A stretch of DNA of 64,000 bases from Malurus cyaneus samueli (Eukaryota > Chordata > Aves > Passeriformes > Maluridae), in NCBI GenBank assembly GCA_009741485.1, contig CM019237.1, forward strand, positions 49,786,050 through 49,850,049, given 5' to 3'. A model generated the notes under the pieces. That model saw only the letters and a program-made list of their open reading frames with translations, was not told the origin of the DNA and did not search any database. Both the position numbers and the translations under genes were made by a program. Below are positions 1-10,105 of the stretch, piece after piece. How positions within the stretch are numbered: position 1 is the stretch's first letter; each line of letters opens with the position of its first letter.

Positions 1-368
1 AATGAAAAAGTATGTGCACACCAAAAATGTATTTTGTTTTGAGCTGCCAGCAGGTCTGTTCACACAAGATCTTGAGAGAAAATACTCGTATTTGTCTTCA
101 TGGTATCCAGGGCAAGAGTTAGAGTGCATGGACATATTTTCATGTGCAAATGGAAGCACACAGTGGCCTAAGGGACACTGAAATAAATTGGAAAACTTAA
201 ATACAACAGAAACAATGATTAGTGGGGAGAGGGTAGGAAATTACAGCCTACTCTTTCTTCTTCAGGAAGAGAAGGGACAGGAAACAATTTTCCAAAAGGC
301 TTCTCAGAAGGAAAGAGAGAAATTTCTGGGCTGCATCCAAGACTCTGTGGACAAGAGGGGAGGGGGGG
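1..368. other. Noncoding DNA, no gene seen
   Basis: Unique-looking sequence with only short chance frames. It becomes purine-rich from about 240 and ends in a G-rich run near 356-369 that borders the CR1 element. Nothing functional is recognisable. Confidence 0.6.
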
Positions 369-847
369 ATTCTGCCCCTCTTTGCTGAGCCCCCCCTGCA
401 GGGCTGCATCCAGCCCTGGGCCCAGCACAGCAAGGACAGGGAGCTGCTGGAGCCAGTCCAGAGCAGGGACACCGAGGGGATCAGAGGGTTGGAGCAGCTC
501 TGCTGGGAGGAAAGGCTGAGAGAGTTGGGATTGTTCACCTGGAGAAGAGAAGGCTTTGGGGTGACCTCACTGTGGCCTTGCAGTGCCTGAAGGGAGCCCA
601 CAGGAAAGATGGAGAGAGACTCTTGACAAGGGCCTGGAGTGACAGGACAAGGGGGAATGGCTTCACACTGACAGAGAGCAGGGTTAGATGGGATATTGGG
701 AAGAAATTATCCCCTATGATGGTGGTGAGGCCCTGGCACAGGTTTCCCAGAGAAGCTGTGGCTGCCCCATCCCTGGCAGTGTCCAAGGCCAGATTGGATG
801 GGGCTCTGAGCAACCTGGCATAGTGGAAGGTCTCGCTGCCCATGGCC
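369..847 (+). mobile_element. CR1 LINE fragment, 3' part
   Basis: The order of recognisable CR1 segments matches the 3' region of avian CR1: a 'CTGCATCCAGCCCTGGGCC' block near 404, 'GGCTGAGAGAGTTGGGATTG' near 514, 'CTGAAGGGAGCC' near 586, 'GTGACAGGACAAGGGGGAAT' near 640, and 'GGATGGGGCTCTGAGCAACC' near 796. The copy loses similarity after 'CTGCCCATGG', so the terminal octamer tail is missing. It is 5'-truncated, as most CR1 copies are. Frames across it on both strands are fragments of the repeat and not genes. Parts are nearly identical to copies at 39041 and 61040, which suggests the same fairly young subfamily. Confidence 0.93.
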
Positions 848-1480
848 ACCTCCTCAGGTGGCACATCTGTAAAGAAGGACAGTGGTAGGCACTCTTCATT
901 TTTGGATCATGAAAACCATTCTGCATCTTCCATTAGGTATCTCTGGGTTTCAGAATGCACACGTGAGTTATGCTCATGGCCTACAAGGTCAAGAAAGAAT
1001 TGGCAGGAGACAATACAATCCTATAATCAGCAGTATTGTATCATAATTCTGGAAGGTAGAAATACATTTGGAATATATTAAGAAGTTTGCAAGTGGCTAC
1101 TGAGAGCAATTTTAGTATTTTGTTCCTCTTTTCAAGAATGCACTAAAATTACAAATCTCTTGATTTCTAGAGAGGACTATGTTTAGTGTTTTTGAAGTAA
1201 TCCACTTAAGTGAGTTTAATTTTAAGCCAAAGGAAATGTGCCCTTATTAAAACCCTCTTCAGGTTCAGTGAACAGGTACAAGTGGACAGAGGTGATACAT
1301 CTGTTGTGTGGCTGCTATGCCTAAATCCATGAATCAACCATCACACAACTGTGTCTTCCACAGGAATCTATCCCCTCTGCACACCTAAGATGTGTCAACC
1401 CCGCCAGGTAAAATCCTTGATGGGACAGAGTAAGTGCAGCTTCAGGAAGCAACCTCAAGACTGAGAACTGCAAGTGACTT
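848..1480. other. Noncoding DNA, no gene seen
   Basis: AT-rich unique sequence between a CR1 and an LTR. I see no exon-like frame, RNA gene or repeat. Confidence 0.55.
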
Positions 1481-2045
1481 TGTTGTGGTTAGACCCCACA
1501 CAGACACTCACTCTCCCCAGTCCTGCTGGGAAGGAAAAAAAAAGCTGGAATTGGCAGGGTAAAAGCCAGAAAAGTCATGGGCTGAGATAAGAACAGTTTA
1601 ATCGGGAAAGCAAAAGCCAGGCAAGCCAGCAAAGAAAACATGGAATGAATTCACCACTTCCCATGGACAGGCAGGTGTTCAGCCATCCCCAGGAGAGCAG
1701 GGCTCCATCATTCATACTTGGGAAGAAAAAATGCCATCACTTCAAACAGCCCCCACTTCCTTTCTCCCCCCAGCTTTATATGGTAGATGACAGAGGGTCT
1801 GGAATGTTCCTTTGTCCAGTTGGGATCACCTGTCCTGGCCCTGTCCCCTCCCAAACTCCTTGTGCACCCTCCTTGCTGATGGGGCGGAGTGAGAAGCAGA
1901 AAAGACCTCGATGCTGTGTAATCACTGCTCAGCAAGAACTAAAACATCCCAGTGTTACCCACACTGCTTCTAGCAGAAATCCAAAACACAGCTCCGTGCC
2001 AGCTACTGTGAGGATATTAACTCTGTCTGGGACAAACCCCGCACA
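1481..2045 (-). mobile_element. Solo LTR of an avian endogenous retrovirus
   Basis: Read on the minus strand, this begins TGTGCGGGGTTTGTCC at 2045 and ends ...GGGTCTAACCACAACA at 1481, so it has TG...CA ends. In between it has a 'GACAGAGTTAAT' block, a TATA-like CATATAAAGCTGGGG near 1775-1789, an ATTAAA polyadenylation-like signal near 1600, and the 'CTTATCTCAGCCCATGA' block near the R/U5 side. This order matches an LTR family I know from many bird genomes. The family name (ERVL or ERVK class) is not certain. No gag, pol or env remains lie on either side, so it looks like a solo LTR. I could not find a clear target-site duplication. A 180-codon plus-strand frame (1645-2187) runs across it and is not a gene. 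Confidence 0.82.
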
Positions 2046-2562
2046 TTCCTCACCAGTGAGGTTTCCACGTTCCTGCTATAAAAGCTCCAAAACTCTCCTG
2101 TGGCATGTGCATGGTGCTCACATTGAAGGCCAGCTCCCACTCCAGGAACTGAAATGGACCCACCAGGATTTGGGAATCACTCCATAGAACAAGGACTGAT
2201 AACACAATACAAGGAGTTGCACTAATTCCCAGGCCTTTTCCAGGCTCACACAGAATCCACATAAATCACACTTCTATTGCAATGCAGTCTCATGACAAGT
2301 CCCTGTACTTTTGCCAGAATATATCGACGTGTCTCTTTATGTTCTTCATTATCAGGATAATCCTCTTAAAACCTCTTTTTGCAAGTGATTTTTTTTTCAA
2401 GGAATTGTACATATTTTATTCTTGCAATAAACATCTTGGTTCTGAGCATCTAATTTCTTCCATCAAAACCTGTGGAGTGGTTTATGCAAAGAGTCCTCCC
2501 ATTTTACCTGCATACACGTGCTTTGGGGAAAAGAAGTGACATAATGCTTTCAGTAATCAATA
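2046..2562. other. Noncoding DNA, no gene seen
   Basis: Sequence downstream of the LTR with a T-run at about 2391-2398. No supported gene or known repeat. Confidence 0.5.
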
Positions 2563-2681
2563 TTAAATAAATTTCCTTATAATAATAAGGAATAAATAAA
2601 TAAGTAAATATAAGGAATAAATAAATAAAAGGAATAAATAAATTCCTTATAAATAATAAGGACTAAATAAATAAATTAAAT
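2563..2681. repeat. AT-rich tandem repeat (AATAAATAAGG-like)
   Basis: Irregular repeats of AATAAATA and ATAAGGAATAAATAAATA. Two small hairpins are embedded: TTCCTTAT-AATA-ATAAGGAA near 2573-2592, and TCCTTAT...ATAAGGA near 2644-2661. The tract directly abuts the 3' end of a minus-strand CR1, so it probably grew from the CR1 tail. Confidence 0.8.
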
Positions 2682-2762
2682 ATCCTTATTTGGAAGGGAC
2701 CCACAAGGATCATCTAAGTTGCACTCCAGGACAGCCCCAAGAATTCCACCATGTGCCTGATA
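2680..2762 (-). mobile_element. CR1 3'-end fragment
   Basis: The motif TTGGAAGGGACCCACAAGGATCATC, seen in pieces near 2690-2714, is followed by 'CCAGGACAGCCCCAAGAATT' and 'CACCATGTGCCTGA'. This is the reverse complement of a CR1 3' end. About 80 bp remain and the tail has turned into AT-rich repeats. Confidence 0.85.
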
Positions 2763-3164
2763 AATAAATAACCACATACTGAGAAAGCAGGAGAGACTGC
2801 TTCTCTTTTTTAGACTTTTTAAAGGAATGAATTGAGAAAATTCATTTTTAAAGGAATGAATTGAGGGAAAAAAAAACAAAAAACAACCCCAAACAAAAAC
2901 CAGGGGATATTAATCTGACAGGTTAGAATCTGGAAAGACAGGCAAGGCTCTTAGCTATGTCAGTAAAGAGCAGCTGGGCCTGGAAAACATCCTATTTAAA
3001 TGCATAAACAAGGATTGCATTTTTTTCTAACTTTGAGTCTAGCCCATTATTTTCAGAGGTCAAAATTTCTCTCGTCTGGCATTTCTAGTCCTGCTGGTAC
3101 AACTTCTTTGTCTCTCACTGGTGACCCCTATATTCCTCATTCCTGAAGGAAACTTCCCAATATA
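2763..3164. other. Noncoding DNA with a small tandem duplication
   Basis: A segment beginning TTTTTAAAGGAATGAATTGA occurs at 2816-2836 and again at 2845-2865 (period 29 bp). An A-rich stretch with AAACAAAAAAC-type repeats follows at 2866-2900. Nothing else is recognised. Confidence 0.6.
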
Positions 3165-3270
3165 ACACAGAATAATTAAGGTTGGAAAAGACCTCTAAGA
3201 CCAGAAAGTACACCCACCAAGCCTGCACTGCCAGATCCACCACTGACCCATATCCCCAACATCTACGTGG
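3165..3270 (-). mobile_element. CR1 3'-end fragment
   Basis: 'CACAGAATAATTAAGGTTGG' followed by 'AAAAGACCTCTAAGACCA' and 'GCACTGCCAGATCCACCACT' is the reverse complement of a CR1 subfamily 3' end. It is a short, diverged copy. Confidence 0.85.
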
Positions 3271-5601
3271 TTTTGGTCCAGAGGGACAAATTTATCTCCA
3301 GTAAAGCTCACAAGCGCTTTTCTCACAGAAGAGCAGCAGCAGAGACTCTGCATTACACGTGATCCTAATTAGACCCTTCCCAGCACTGCCAGTGAGCTGA
3401 GGTACTGGGAGTTTTCACAACTCAGCATTTACAGCAAGACACCGAGACAGTTTCCATCAACCTGCTTCCCACCAAGGATTTGTTCTACCAGCCCAGGCCT
3501 CCACATGCAGGATGGAGAGGGGAGAGCCTGGTCACAGATGCCTTGCAGCCCTGACCCACTGTCTTCGTCAGACAGAATTCCTGCATTCCTGCTTTCCTCA
3601 GGCACTGCCCTCTCCATAAAGGCAGTCCTGCTGCTGGGCCTTCTGCACTGCCACTGGCTGGGGACAAAGGCAGTGTAGCAATCATCATGCTGGGGTTATC
3701 TGATAGCCATTAAATGTCGTCCAGATTAGCAGAGCAAATACTTCTGAGACTGCCTGATGGCTCTGCACTACAGACTGAACTGTGGCAAATCTGGAACTCA
3801 GCGCTGGCATTTTTACATTCACACTCAGGTGCCACCTAAACGCCCTGCTCCAAGGAGGCAGCTGAAGTGACATTCTGGTCACCTAAAAGCAGTATTTGCT
3901 GCATATCTATGTGCATCTTGATCCTTGCAAAGGCAAGGTGGAACTCTTACACAGGATTTGTGTCTCCTGCTCTTTAAAGGAATACCTTTTTCATATGTAA
4001 CAACTCTGGATTTTAGCATTTTTATTGTTTCACCTCTCTGTGAGAGATCACAAAGCAGAGAGGGGGTGGACCGAGAAGATAATATCTTTCCTCTTTTTCT
4101 AAAAGATTAAGAAGGAGCTTTCACATGTTTAATTGAGACTGCAATTTCTCCACTGGGCTTGTTATTCAGATTTTCAGACTCAACCTGCAGTACAGCAAGG
4201 TGCTACTGTAAGACAGACAATCAAAGATATATCTTGCTCCAAATGCTAGAGATTAACATGATAAATTCCATGGATCCTTCTAACAGTGCACAAGTACCTT
4301 GTCTCTAAGGCTTGGTTTTTTCACTAGCTGAAGGAAGAAAAATGCATTTGTCAACTGACAGAAGAATCCCTAGCACTGAATCTGAAAGCAGATTTTTTTT
4401 TTTCCTGAAGGATTCCAAGTCTGTAGAAGAAAGGCTGTCATGGCACAATCTTTGGCTGGTGCTGTGGCACCCTCTGTTCTGCTTGAGGATTGTTGCACTG
4501 GCACAGGGCTCGTTGCCTCTGGAGTGAGAACAAGCACTTCCCTCCTCAGAATTAACAGGCAGGGATCTCTTCAGTTTTATTTTTATCCAGAGCTTCTACT
4601 CAGCCTTCAGACCCTTTCTTTTGGCTGCTGAGAGATTCTACCACCCAAGCACAAGGGAACATGATTAATGGATTTGTATGTCAGCCTTCCATGTTCAGCC
4701 TGGAATGACAGGCTGGGATTTCCCACTTCTGATTGCTGTTGCAAAACCCCTCTGGTTATTGACTTTTTTAATGAAGTTTTCTCACAGATCCTGATAATTA
4801 CATTTTCCCTTTAGCTCCATCGGTCAGTTCTCACTCACACTTGCAGCTTTCTGAAAAGAAGTCTCTGTCTGGGACCGGCAAAGCAGGCAGCAGAAGTGAG
4901 GTGCTCCTATCCCAAAGAACCTTAATTCCTTCGGGCTTCCATGGGGAGCTTTACTTCAGTTTTGAGCCTTCTGAAAAGCCAGGTGTTTGTGCATCCACGA
5001 TGAGTGAGGGCTGACCAGGTATAAATGATGGAGACATCATACCCTCTAGTGGCAGGAATATCTGTCACTCCAGCGCCTTGGGAGAAGCATTCCAGGATTC
5101 TGGCGGATCGTAAGGGGCAACCAAGAAGGTGTTGAACATGGCTTAAACTCTTGTGGAGCAATCATTTATAATATATGGGCATATCAAGAATAAAATAGAA
5201 AGACCTGTCCAGGAACATGAGTGCCAAATTCGTGTCCTAGTATCACCAAGAGTCCCCCTTATTGCTGGCTAGTTCAGCACAACACAAACCAGCAACAACT
5301 GTACCAAAGGCACTTCTGTTATTTTCCTCTTTTTTTTAAAATTTTTATTCCTTTGTTCTTAGATAATCTCAGCTGCTAATCCAGAATTACCACTAATTCT
5401 ATGAAACAATACAACCAAATATTAGACACTTCCCATGTTTGGTTTTCATCAGCAATATATCCTTCAGGGTTAAAAAAAATAATCTGCAGGAAGAAAAGTA
5501 TCCTAAGTTTTGGTATTATTAAATATATAAACTTAAAAATTGACTGAGAACAGGAAAGGTTTATTACCTGACATTTGAGCTCTTATCCCTCTAGGTCATT
5601 T

Positions 5602-5619
5602 TGTTCTTGTACAAGAACA
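5602..5619. repeat. 18-bp perfect palindrome with steroid-receptor-like half sites
   Basis: TGTTCTTGTACAAGAACA is its own reverse complement. The outer hexamers TGTTCT and AGAACA are the half-sites bound by glucocorticoid- and androgen-type receptors, but here they are everted with 6 bp between them, unlike the classic inverted 3-bp arrangement. Regulatory use is inference only. Confidence 0.6.
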
Positions 5620-5838
5620 GTTGCCTCAGCAAAGCCATGGGAGGGATAAGCATGTTTAATTCATGCCTGCTCATATATAGGAGGTTGCAGAAAGCAGCTT
5701 AGGAGTTTGCTTTTGAAAGTCTGGTGTTTGGGGTTTGCTCAGCTATTTGCCTAAGGGCAGGATGACATTCCTGTGGCATGTGCTTTCTTGAATTCCCATA
5801 ATATGCTTTTTTTTCCTCTTTGCCTAAAACCAGAGTAC

Positions 5839-5864
5839 AAAAAAAAAAAAAAAAAAAAAAAAAA
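5839..5864. repeat. A26 homopolymer
   Basis: An uninterrupted run of 26 A. There is no processed-gene sequence upstream that would make it a retrocopy tail. Confidence 0.9.
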
Positions 5865-7619
5865 GAAAACCCCTCATACTTCAAGAAATAGTAATTGATA
5901 GCAAAAGGTGATAGGACATTAACTGGGTTCTGCTCTGTGATGAAGCATATATTGTTTCTAAGATTTGACAGTGTCACACTGGTGCAATAACCCCTTATTT
6001 GCAGCAATGCTGATCCTAATCACCATTCCATTTTCAGGTTCCCCACCACATCATTCAAAGCAAAGTTGCATTTCAGCACTGCTCAGAGTCTCAGTTTTGT
6101 TGTTGTCACGTTAGTCCACTCGTTTTACTTTGCTGTCCTGCACAAACTAATTAAGCCAGTGTTTTGTAATTAATTAGACATGTCTGACTGACTTCTGCTC
6201 TGTCCATTGCAGAGTTTTTCTCTTAAGAAGATTGACTAAAAGGTGATGATCAGTTTTGTTGCTTTTTCTGCTCTTGCCATGAGCCAGAATGCTTCAGTGA
6301 GCCCCACCACCACAGGCACACAGCTCTGCACTAATTATTGCACAGCCACCCACGTGTCAGCACTGACCAATAAAGAAATCAGTAATTATAAAGTAACTAA
6401 ATAAAATAATTAAACTTGCTTTTGCCATTTGAAAGTAGCATAAGATGTCCAGGTTTCTTCAGCCATAATCCTGTACCCTAGTCAAAAGAAACATTAATTA
6501 ACATATTAAATGCAGAGTTTTCAAAGTTTTGGTTTTTTTTCCAGAGCTGTGCTGATGGCCCAGCTGCAAGCTTTGGCCACATCTGTGTGTGTCCCCTGTG
6601 CCACCCCACCAGGGAGCCAAGGGTTAAATCACAGACAAGGCTCTGGCTTGCACAAACAGGGACTGACATTTCTCCTGAGGGGTAACAATTATTAGGACAT
6701 AATACAGACAATAATAGTTCGCATCTGGGGAAAGACAAGAGATCCTTCAAGGTGCCCTTTGAGGGGAAAAACTAAGATGACTTTTTGTTTTATTAGGCAT
6801 CAGAGATTCTGCCCAGTTGAGCCTCATGGCACAAAGCCAGTAGGAATCATGCTTCAGTGGTCCTACTGCTTGTAGAATGGCTAATTTCACAACATTTGGA
6901 AATCCTTATTAAGAATAACATTGTTTACTCTCTTCTACAAGGAGAGCTCAAAATCCTCATTATTGTTTAAAATCCTCATTAAAAGGTTTTCATACACTGA
7001 CTGAAAAATAACAAAACTGAGAGCAAGCAGGTCTGGCCATGTGTGTGTGATGTAAGGGAAAGAAAACAAATTCGGAGACTTGGACAAGATGTAGGGAAGA
7101 GACATAAAGGAAACAACGATTCAACAAGGAAATAAGATTCCTAGAGAAGAGGGAAAAAAAGATTGAGGACATCCACTGGGAGGGTTGAGGGATGTGAAAA
7201 CACAAGGCACAGGTGAGGTGTGAGAACTGAATATGGATGGATGGAAAGACAAGGTATCAAGACTAAGAAAAAGGGCCTTGGATTTGGAGCTTGGCTGATG
7301 ACTTGGAACTGGAACTCTTCCTGCTTCAGAGAAAAGCTTTCAGCAACTAAAAACCTTCTACAGACCAAACTTCCCAGGGTTTTTATAGCTGGTAGAAAAA
7401 GGAAACTAAATAGGCTACAAGTTCAAAATGGCCTTTGGAGATGTACTTGTTTTTCCAAGAAATGTGGGAATTTCTCATGAACTGCACTTTCTTCAGAGAG
7501 CAAACTAAAGCAGGCCCTGCTCCCTTGTTAGTTTATAGCAATTATTCAAATAATATCAAAGGTTTTATCCCAGAATGAGACAAAACATTAATTCTCTTGT
7601 AAGTAGCTACACCGAGCAT

Positions 7620-7636
7620 AAAAAAAAAAAAAAAAA
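7620..7636. repeat. A17 homopolymer
   Basis: An uninterrupted A run in unique DNA. Confidence 0.9.
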
Positions 7637-7814
7637 CCAAACCTTAAAAGACAAATAAAACTCCCAACAATCAGTGTCCTAGTTATTGCACCATGCTATT
7701 TCTTGGAATATTGTTGGAATAAAATGTATACCAAGCAAAACAATTTATTGCCAACTCAAATAAATTAAATTCTCATCAAGCCAAGCCTGTTTTGCCCGTG
7801 ACAGTGATTGGTAA

Positions 7815-7912
7815 ATGTCTTTATCTCAACCCATGAGTTCCTTCATCTCATTTGCTCCCATTGACCTTTGGAGGAGGGGGAGTGAGGGAGCAGCTGGGTG
7901 TGTGTGTGTGGC
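7815..7912 (+). mobile_element. LTR 3'-end (R/U5) fragment, same family as the 1.5 kb LTR
   Basis: 'GTCTTTATCTCAACCCATGA' at about 7817, a 'TCATTTGCTCCCA' stretch and 'GGAGTGAGGGAGCAGCTG' near 7880 follow the order of the downstream third of the avian LTR family seen at 1481-2045, but in the opposite orientation. The promoter half is missing. It ends in a short TG repeat. Confidence 0.6.
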
Positions 7913-8585
7913 TGCAGAGCAAGCTCAGGCCATCACAGAGGGTTGAGCAGGGCAGGAGCAGAGCACACAACAGCCCAGATCAATGGATCCATGGCAGCTT
8001 TCTCTCATCCTGTGCAAAGTGCAGTTAATTCAGCAACTGACAGAAAAATACTTGCTTCAGATGACTCCACTAATTCAAGTTTCCTTTTGAGCCCACTGTC
8101 TATTTATTGCACAGTTGAGTGGTTTTGGTCTGAGGAGCTTTTCTTTTCCTGAGAGAATGCCAATTGCCTAAATCATATGAATTAAGCCTCTTAATGAAAA
8201 GTTTCATTAGAAAATGAGAGTGAAATCATTTGAATTACTTGGTGCCACAGCTTTTGGACTGATGAAGGTGAGGACTTATGCTTTTTTCCAGCCATTTCTT
8301 TTCTTCTCTTAGGGAAAAAATATATTATCTCTTTCATTTTCTCTGAGTATTTCACCACATGCTCTATGGCATTCCAGAAATCACTGGTAGCTGTAACAAC
8401 AGATTAGGACAACAGTAGGACATTTTAGTGTCAGCACCAATTCTACCCCTCCCTCCATAATCAGAGAGCCTGTTCCCTCTTCCAAGATATTTTTTATTTT
8501 ATTTTTACCATTGCTAAAATCTTTAATTTCTTCATCAAGGTGCTTTGACACAGAAATTATGATATTCTTAATATAAGAATCTGGG
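7913..8585. other. Noncoding DNA, no gene seen
   Basis: AT-rich sequence. The stretch at about 8155-8250 is rich in TAATG and ATTAAG motifs and could be a conserved noncoding element, which cannot be tested from one sequence. Confidence 0.45.
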
Positions 8586-8903
8586 TCATCAACAGTGTGG
8601 CCAGCAGGAGCAGGGCAATGATTGTCCCTCTGTGCTCAGCTCTGGTGAGGCCACACCTCAAATCCTGTGTCCAGTTGTGTGCCTGTCACTACTAAAAGAC
8701 ATTGAGCTCCTCCCTGGAAGTTGTCAGGCATGGGAAGGAGCTGCAAAGGGAGGTGATGGAGTCCCCATCCCTGGAGGTGTTGAAGGAGTGGTTGGAAGTG
8801 GCACTCAGTGCTTCTGGTTTAGCTGACAAGGTGGGGATTGGTCAAAACTTGGACTTGATAATCTTGGAAGTTTTTTCAAACCTTCATGATTCTGTGATAA
8901 ATA
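8586..8903 (+). mobile_element. CR1 LINE fragment with internal deletion
   Basis: It begins with the CR1 block 'AGTGTGGCCAGCAGGAGCAG' and continues through 'CTGGTGAGGCCACACCTC' and 'AAGACATTGAGCTCCTCC'. It then jumps to the 3' block 'GGAAGGAGCTGCAAAGGGAGG', 'CCCATCCCTGGAGGTGTT' and the terminal 'CTTCATGATTCTGTGAT'. The central few hundred bases found in full CR1s are absent, so this copy has an internal deletion. Confidence 0.9.
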
Positions 8904-9263
8904 CAAAATCTATATATTTGCTCATTGAACTCCATGTAATGTTTTTACTCAGTACTCAGATTTTTTTTTTGAGGTGGTTTTTTTCATCCTTTTTTTTTTT
9001 TTTTTTCCTGATTCAGGAATTTGCAGAGACATTTTTTTTAGATAAAATATTCTCTGCCATGATGAACACCCTTTAGACTGTGATCCTTTTACATAGATCT
9101 AAAAGCAGAAGGGCCAAGGGAGCCAGCCCAACCCTTTCCCAAGCAGCAGGGATTATGGACAGAGCCTTGCTTTTCTTTGGAGGAAGAAATCCTTGTTCTA
9201 GGCCTTCTCTCTGCATTGCTTGAGGGGCACAGAAAAGAGCAAGTGTGTCCAGAGAGTCCCTCC
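8904..9263. other. Noncoding DNA with a T17 run
   Basis: Contains T-runs, the longest at 8990-9006, then unique DNA up to the minisatellite. No gene seen. Confidence 0.5.
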
Positions 9264-9265
9264 TA

Positions 9266-10105
9266 TGGAGCTCTGAGGGATGGTGGAGCTCTGAGGGATT
9301 CTGTGTGGTGGAGCTCTGAGGGATGTGTGTGGTGGAGCTCTGAGGGATGCTGTGGGTGGAGCTCTGAGGGATGCTGTGTGGTGGAGCTCTGAGGGATGCT
9401 GTGTGGTGGAGCTCTGAGGGATGCTGTGTGGTGGAGCTCTGAGGGATGGTGGAGCTCTGAGGAATGGTGGAGCTCTGAGGGATGGAGGAGCTCTGAGGAA
9501 TGGTGGAGCTCTGAGGGATGGTGGAGCTCTGAGGGATGGTGGAGCTCTGAGGGATGGAGGAGCTCTGAGGGATGGGGAGCTCTGAGGGATGGGGAGCTCT
9601 GAGGAATGGTGGAGCTCTGAGGATGGTGGAGCTCTGAGGATGGTGGAGCTCTGAGGATGGTGGAGCTCTGAGGCATGGTGGAGCTCTGAGGGATGGAGGA
9701 GCTCTGAGGAATGGTGGAGCTCTGAGGAATGGAGGAGCTCTGAGGGATGGAGGAGCTCTGAGGAATGGTGGAGCTCTGAGGAATGGTGGAGCTCTGAGGT
9801 ATGGAGGAGCTCTGAGGAATGGTGGAGCTCTGAGGGATGGTGGAGCTCTGAGGGATGGTGGAGTCTGAGGAATGCGTGGGAGCTCTGAGGGATGCTGTGT
9901 GGTGGAGCTCTGAGGGATTCTGTGTGGTGGAGCTCTGAGGGATGGAGGAGCTCTGAGGGATGGAGGAGCTCTGAGGAATGGTGGAGCTCTGAGGATGGTG
10001 GAGCTCTGAGGGATGCTGATGTGGTGGAGCTCTGAGGGATGCTGTGTGGTGGAGCTCTGAGGGATGGTGGAATTCTAAGGATTCTGGAGCTCTGAGGGAT
10101 GCTGT
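9266..10105. repeat. Minisatellite, core GAGCTCTGAGG, about 43 units
   Basis: I count about 41 intact copies of GAGCTCTGAGG plus two degenerate ones (near 9862 and 10070) in about 840 bp. The usual unit is 18 bp (GGAGCTCTGAGGGATGGT). Variants are 17 bp (one G lost), 16-17 bp with GATGGG joins, and about 25 bp with a CTGTGTG insertion. The long units cluster at both ends (about 9290-9440 and 9885-10060) and the 18-bp units fill the centre. Each unit has a SacI site. Because most units are multiples of 3 bp and lack stops, long frames open on both strands. The largest is minus-strand 9263-10402 (379 codons), reading as alternating His-Pro-Ser-Glu-Leu and Ile-Pro-Gln-Ser-Ser repeats. I regard it as a by-product of the repeat and not a protein. 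Confidence 0.97.

Larger units (their letters stand above)
3271..7814. other. Unique noncoding DNA, no gene seen
   Basis: About 4.5 kb of mainly AT-rich sequence. It holds an 18-bp palindrome at 5602, a 26-base A-run at 5839, a cluster of TAATTA motifs near 6147-6177, and a 17-base A-run at 7620. The reading frames are short and have no recognisable domain. Confidence 0.5.

Noticed and set aside
1645..2187. 180-codon plus-strand frame
   Set aside because: It runs antisense through the LTR at 1481-2045 and ends just past it.
5839..5864. Poly(A) run as a retrogene tail
   Set aside because: No processed coding sequence or matching 5' structure lies upstream.
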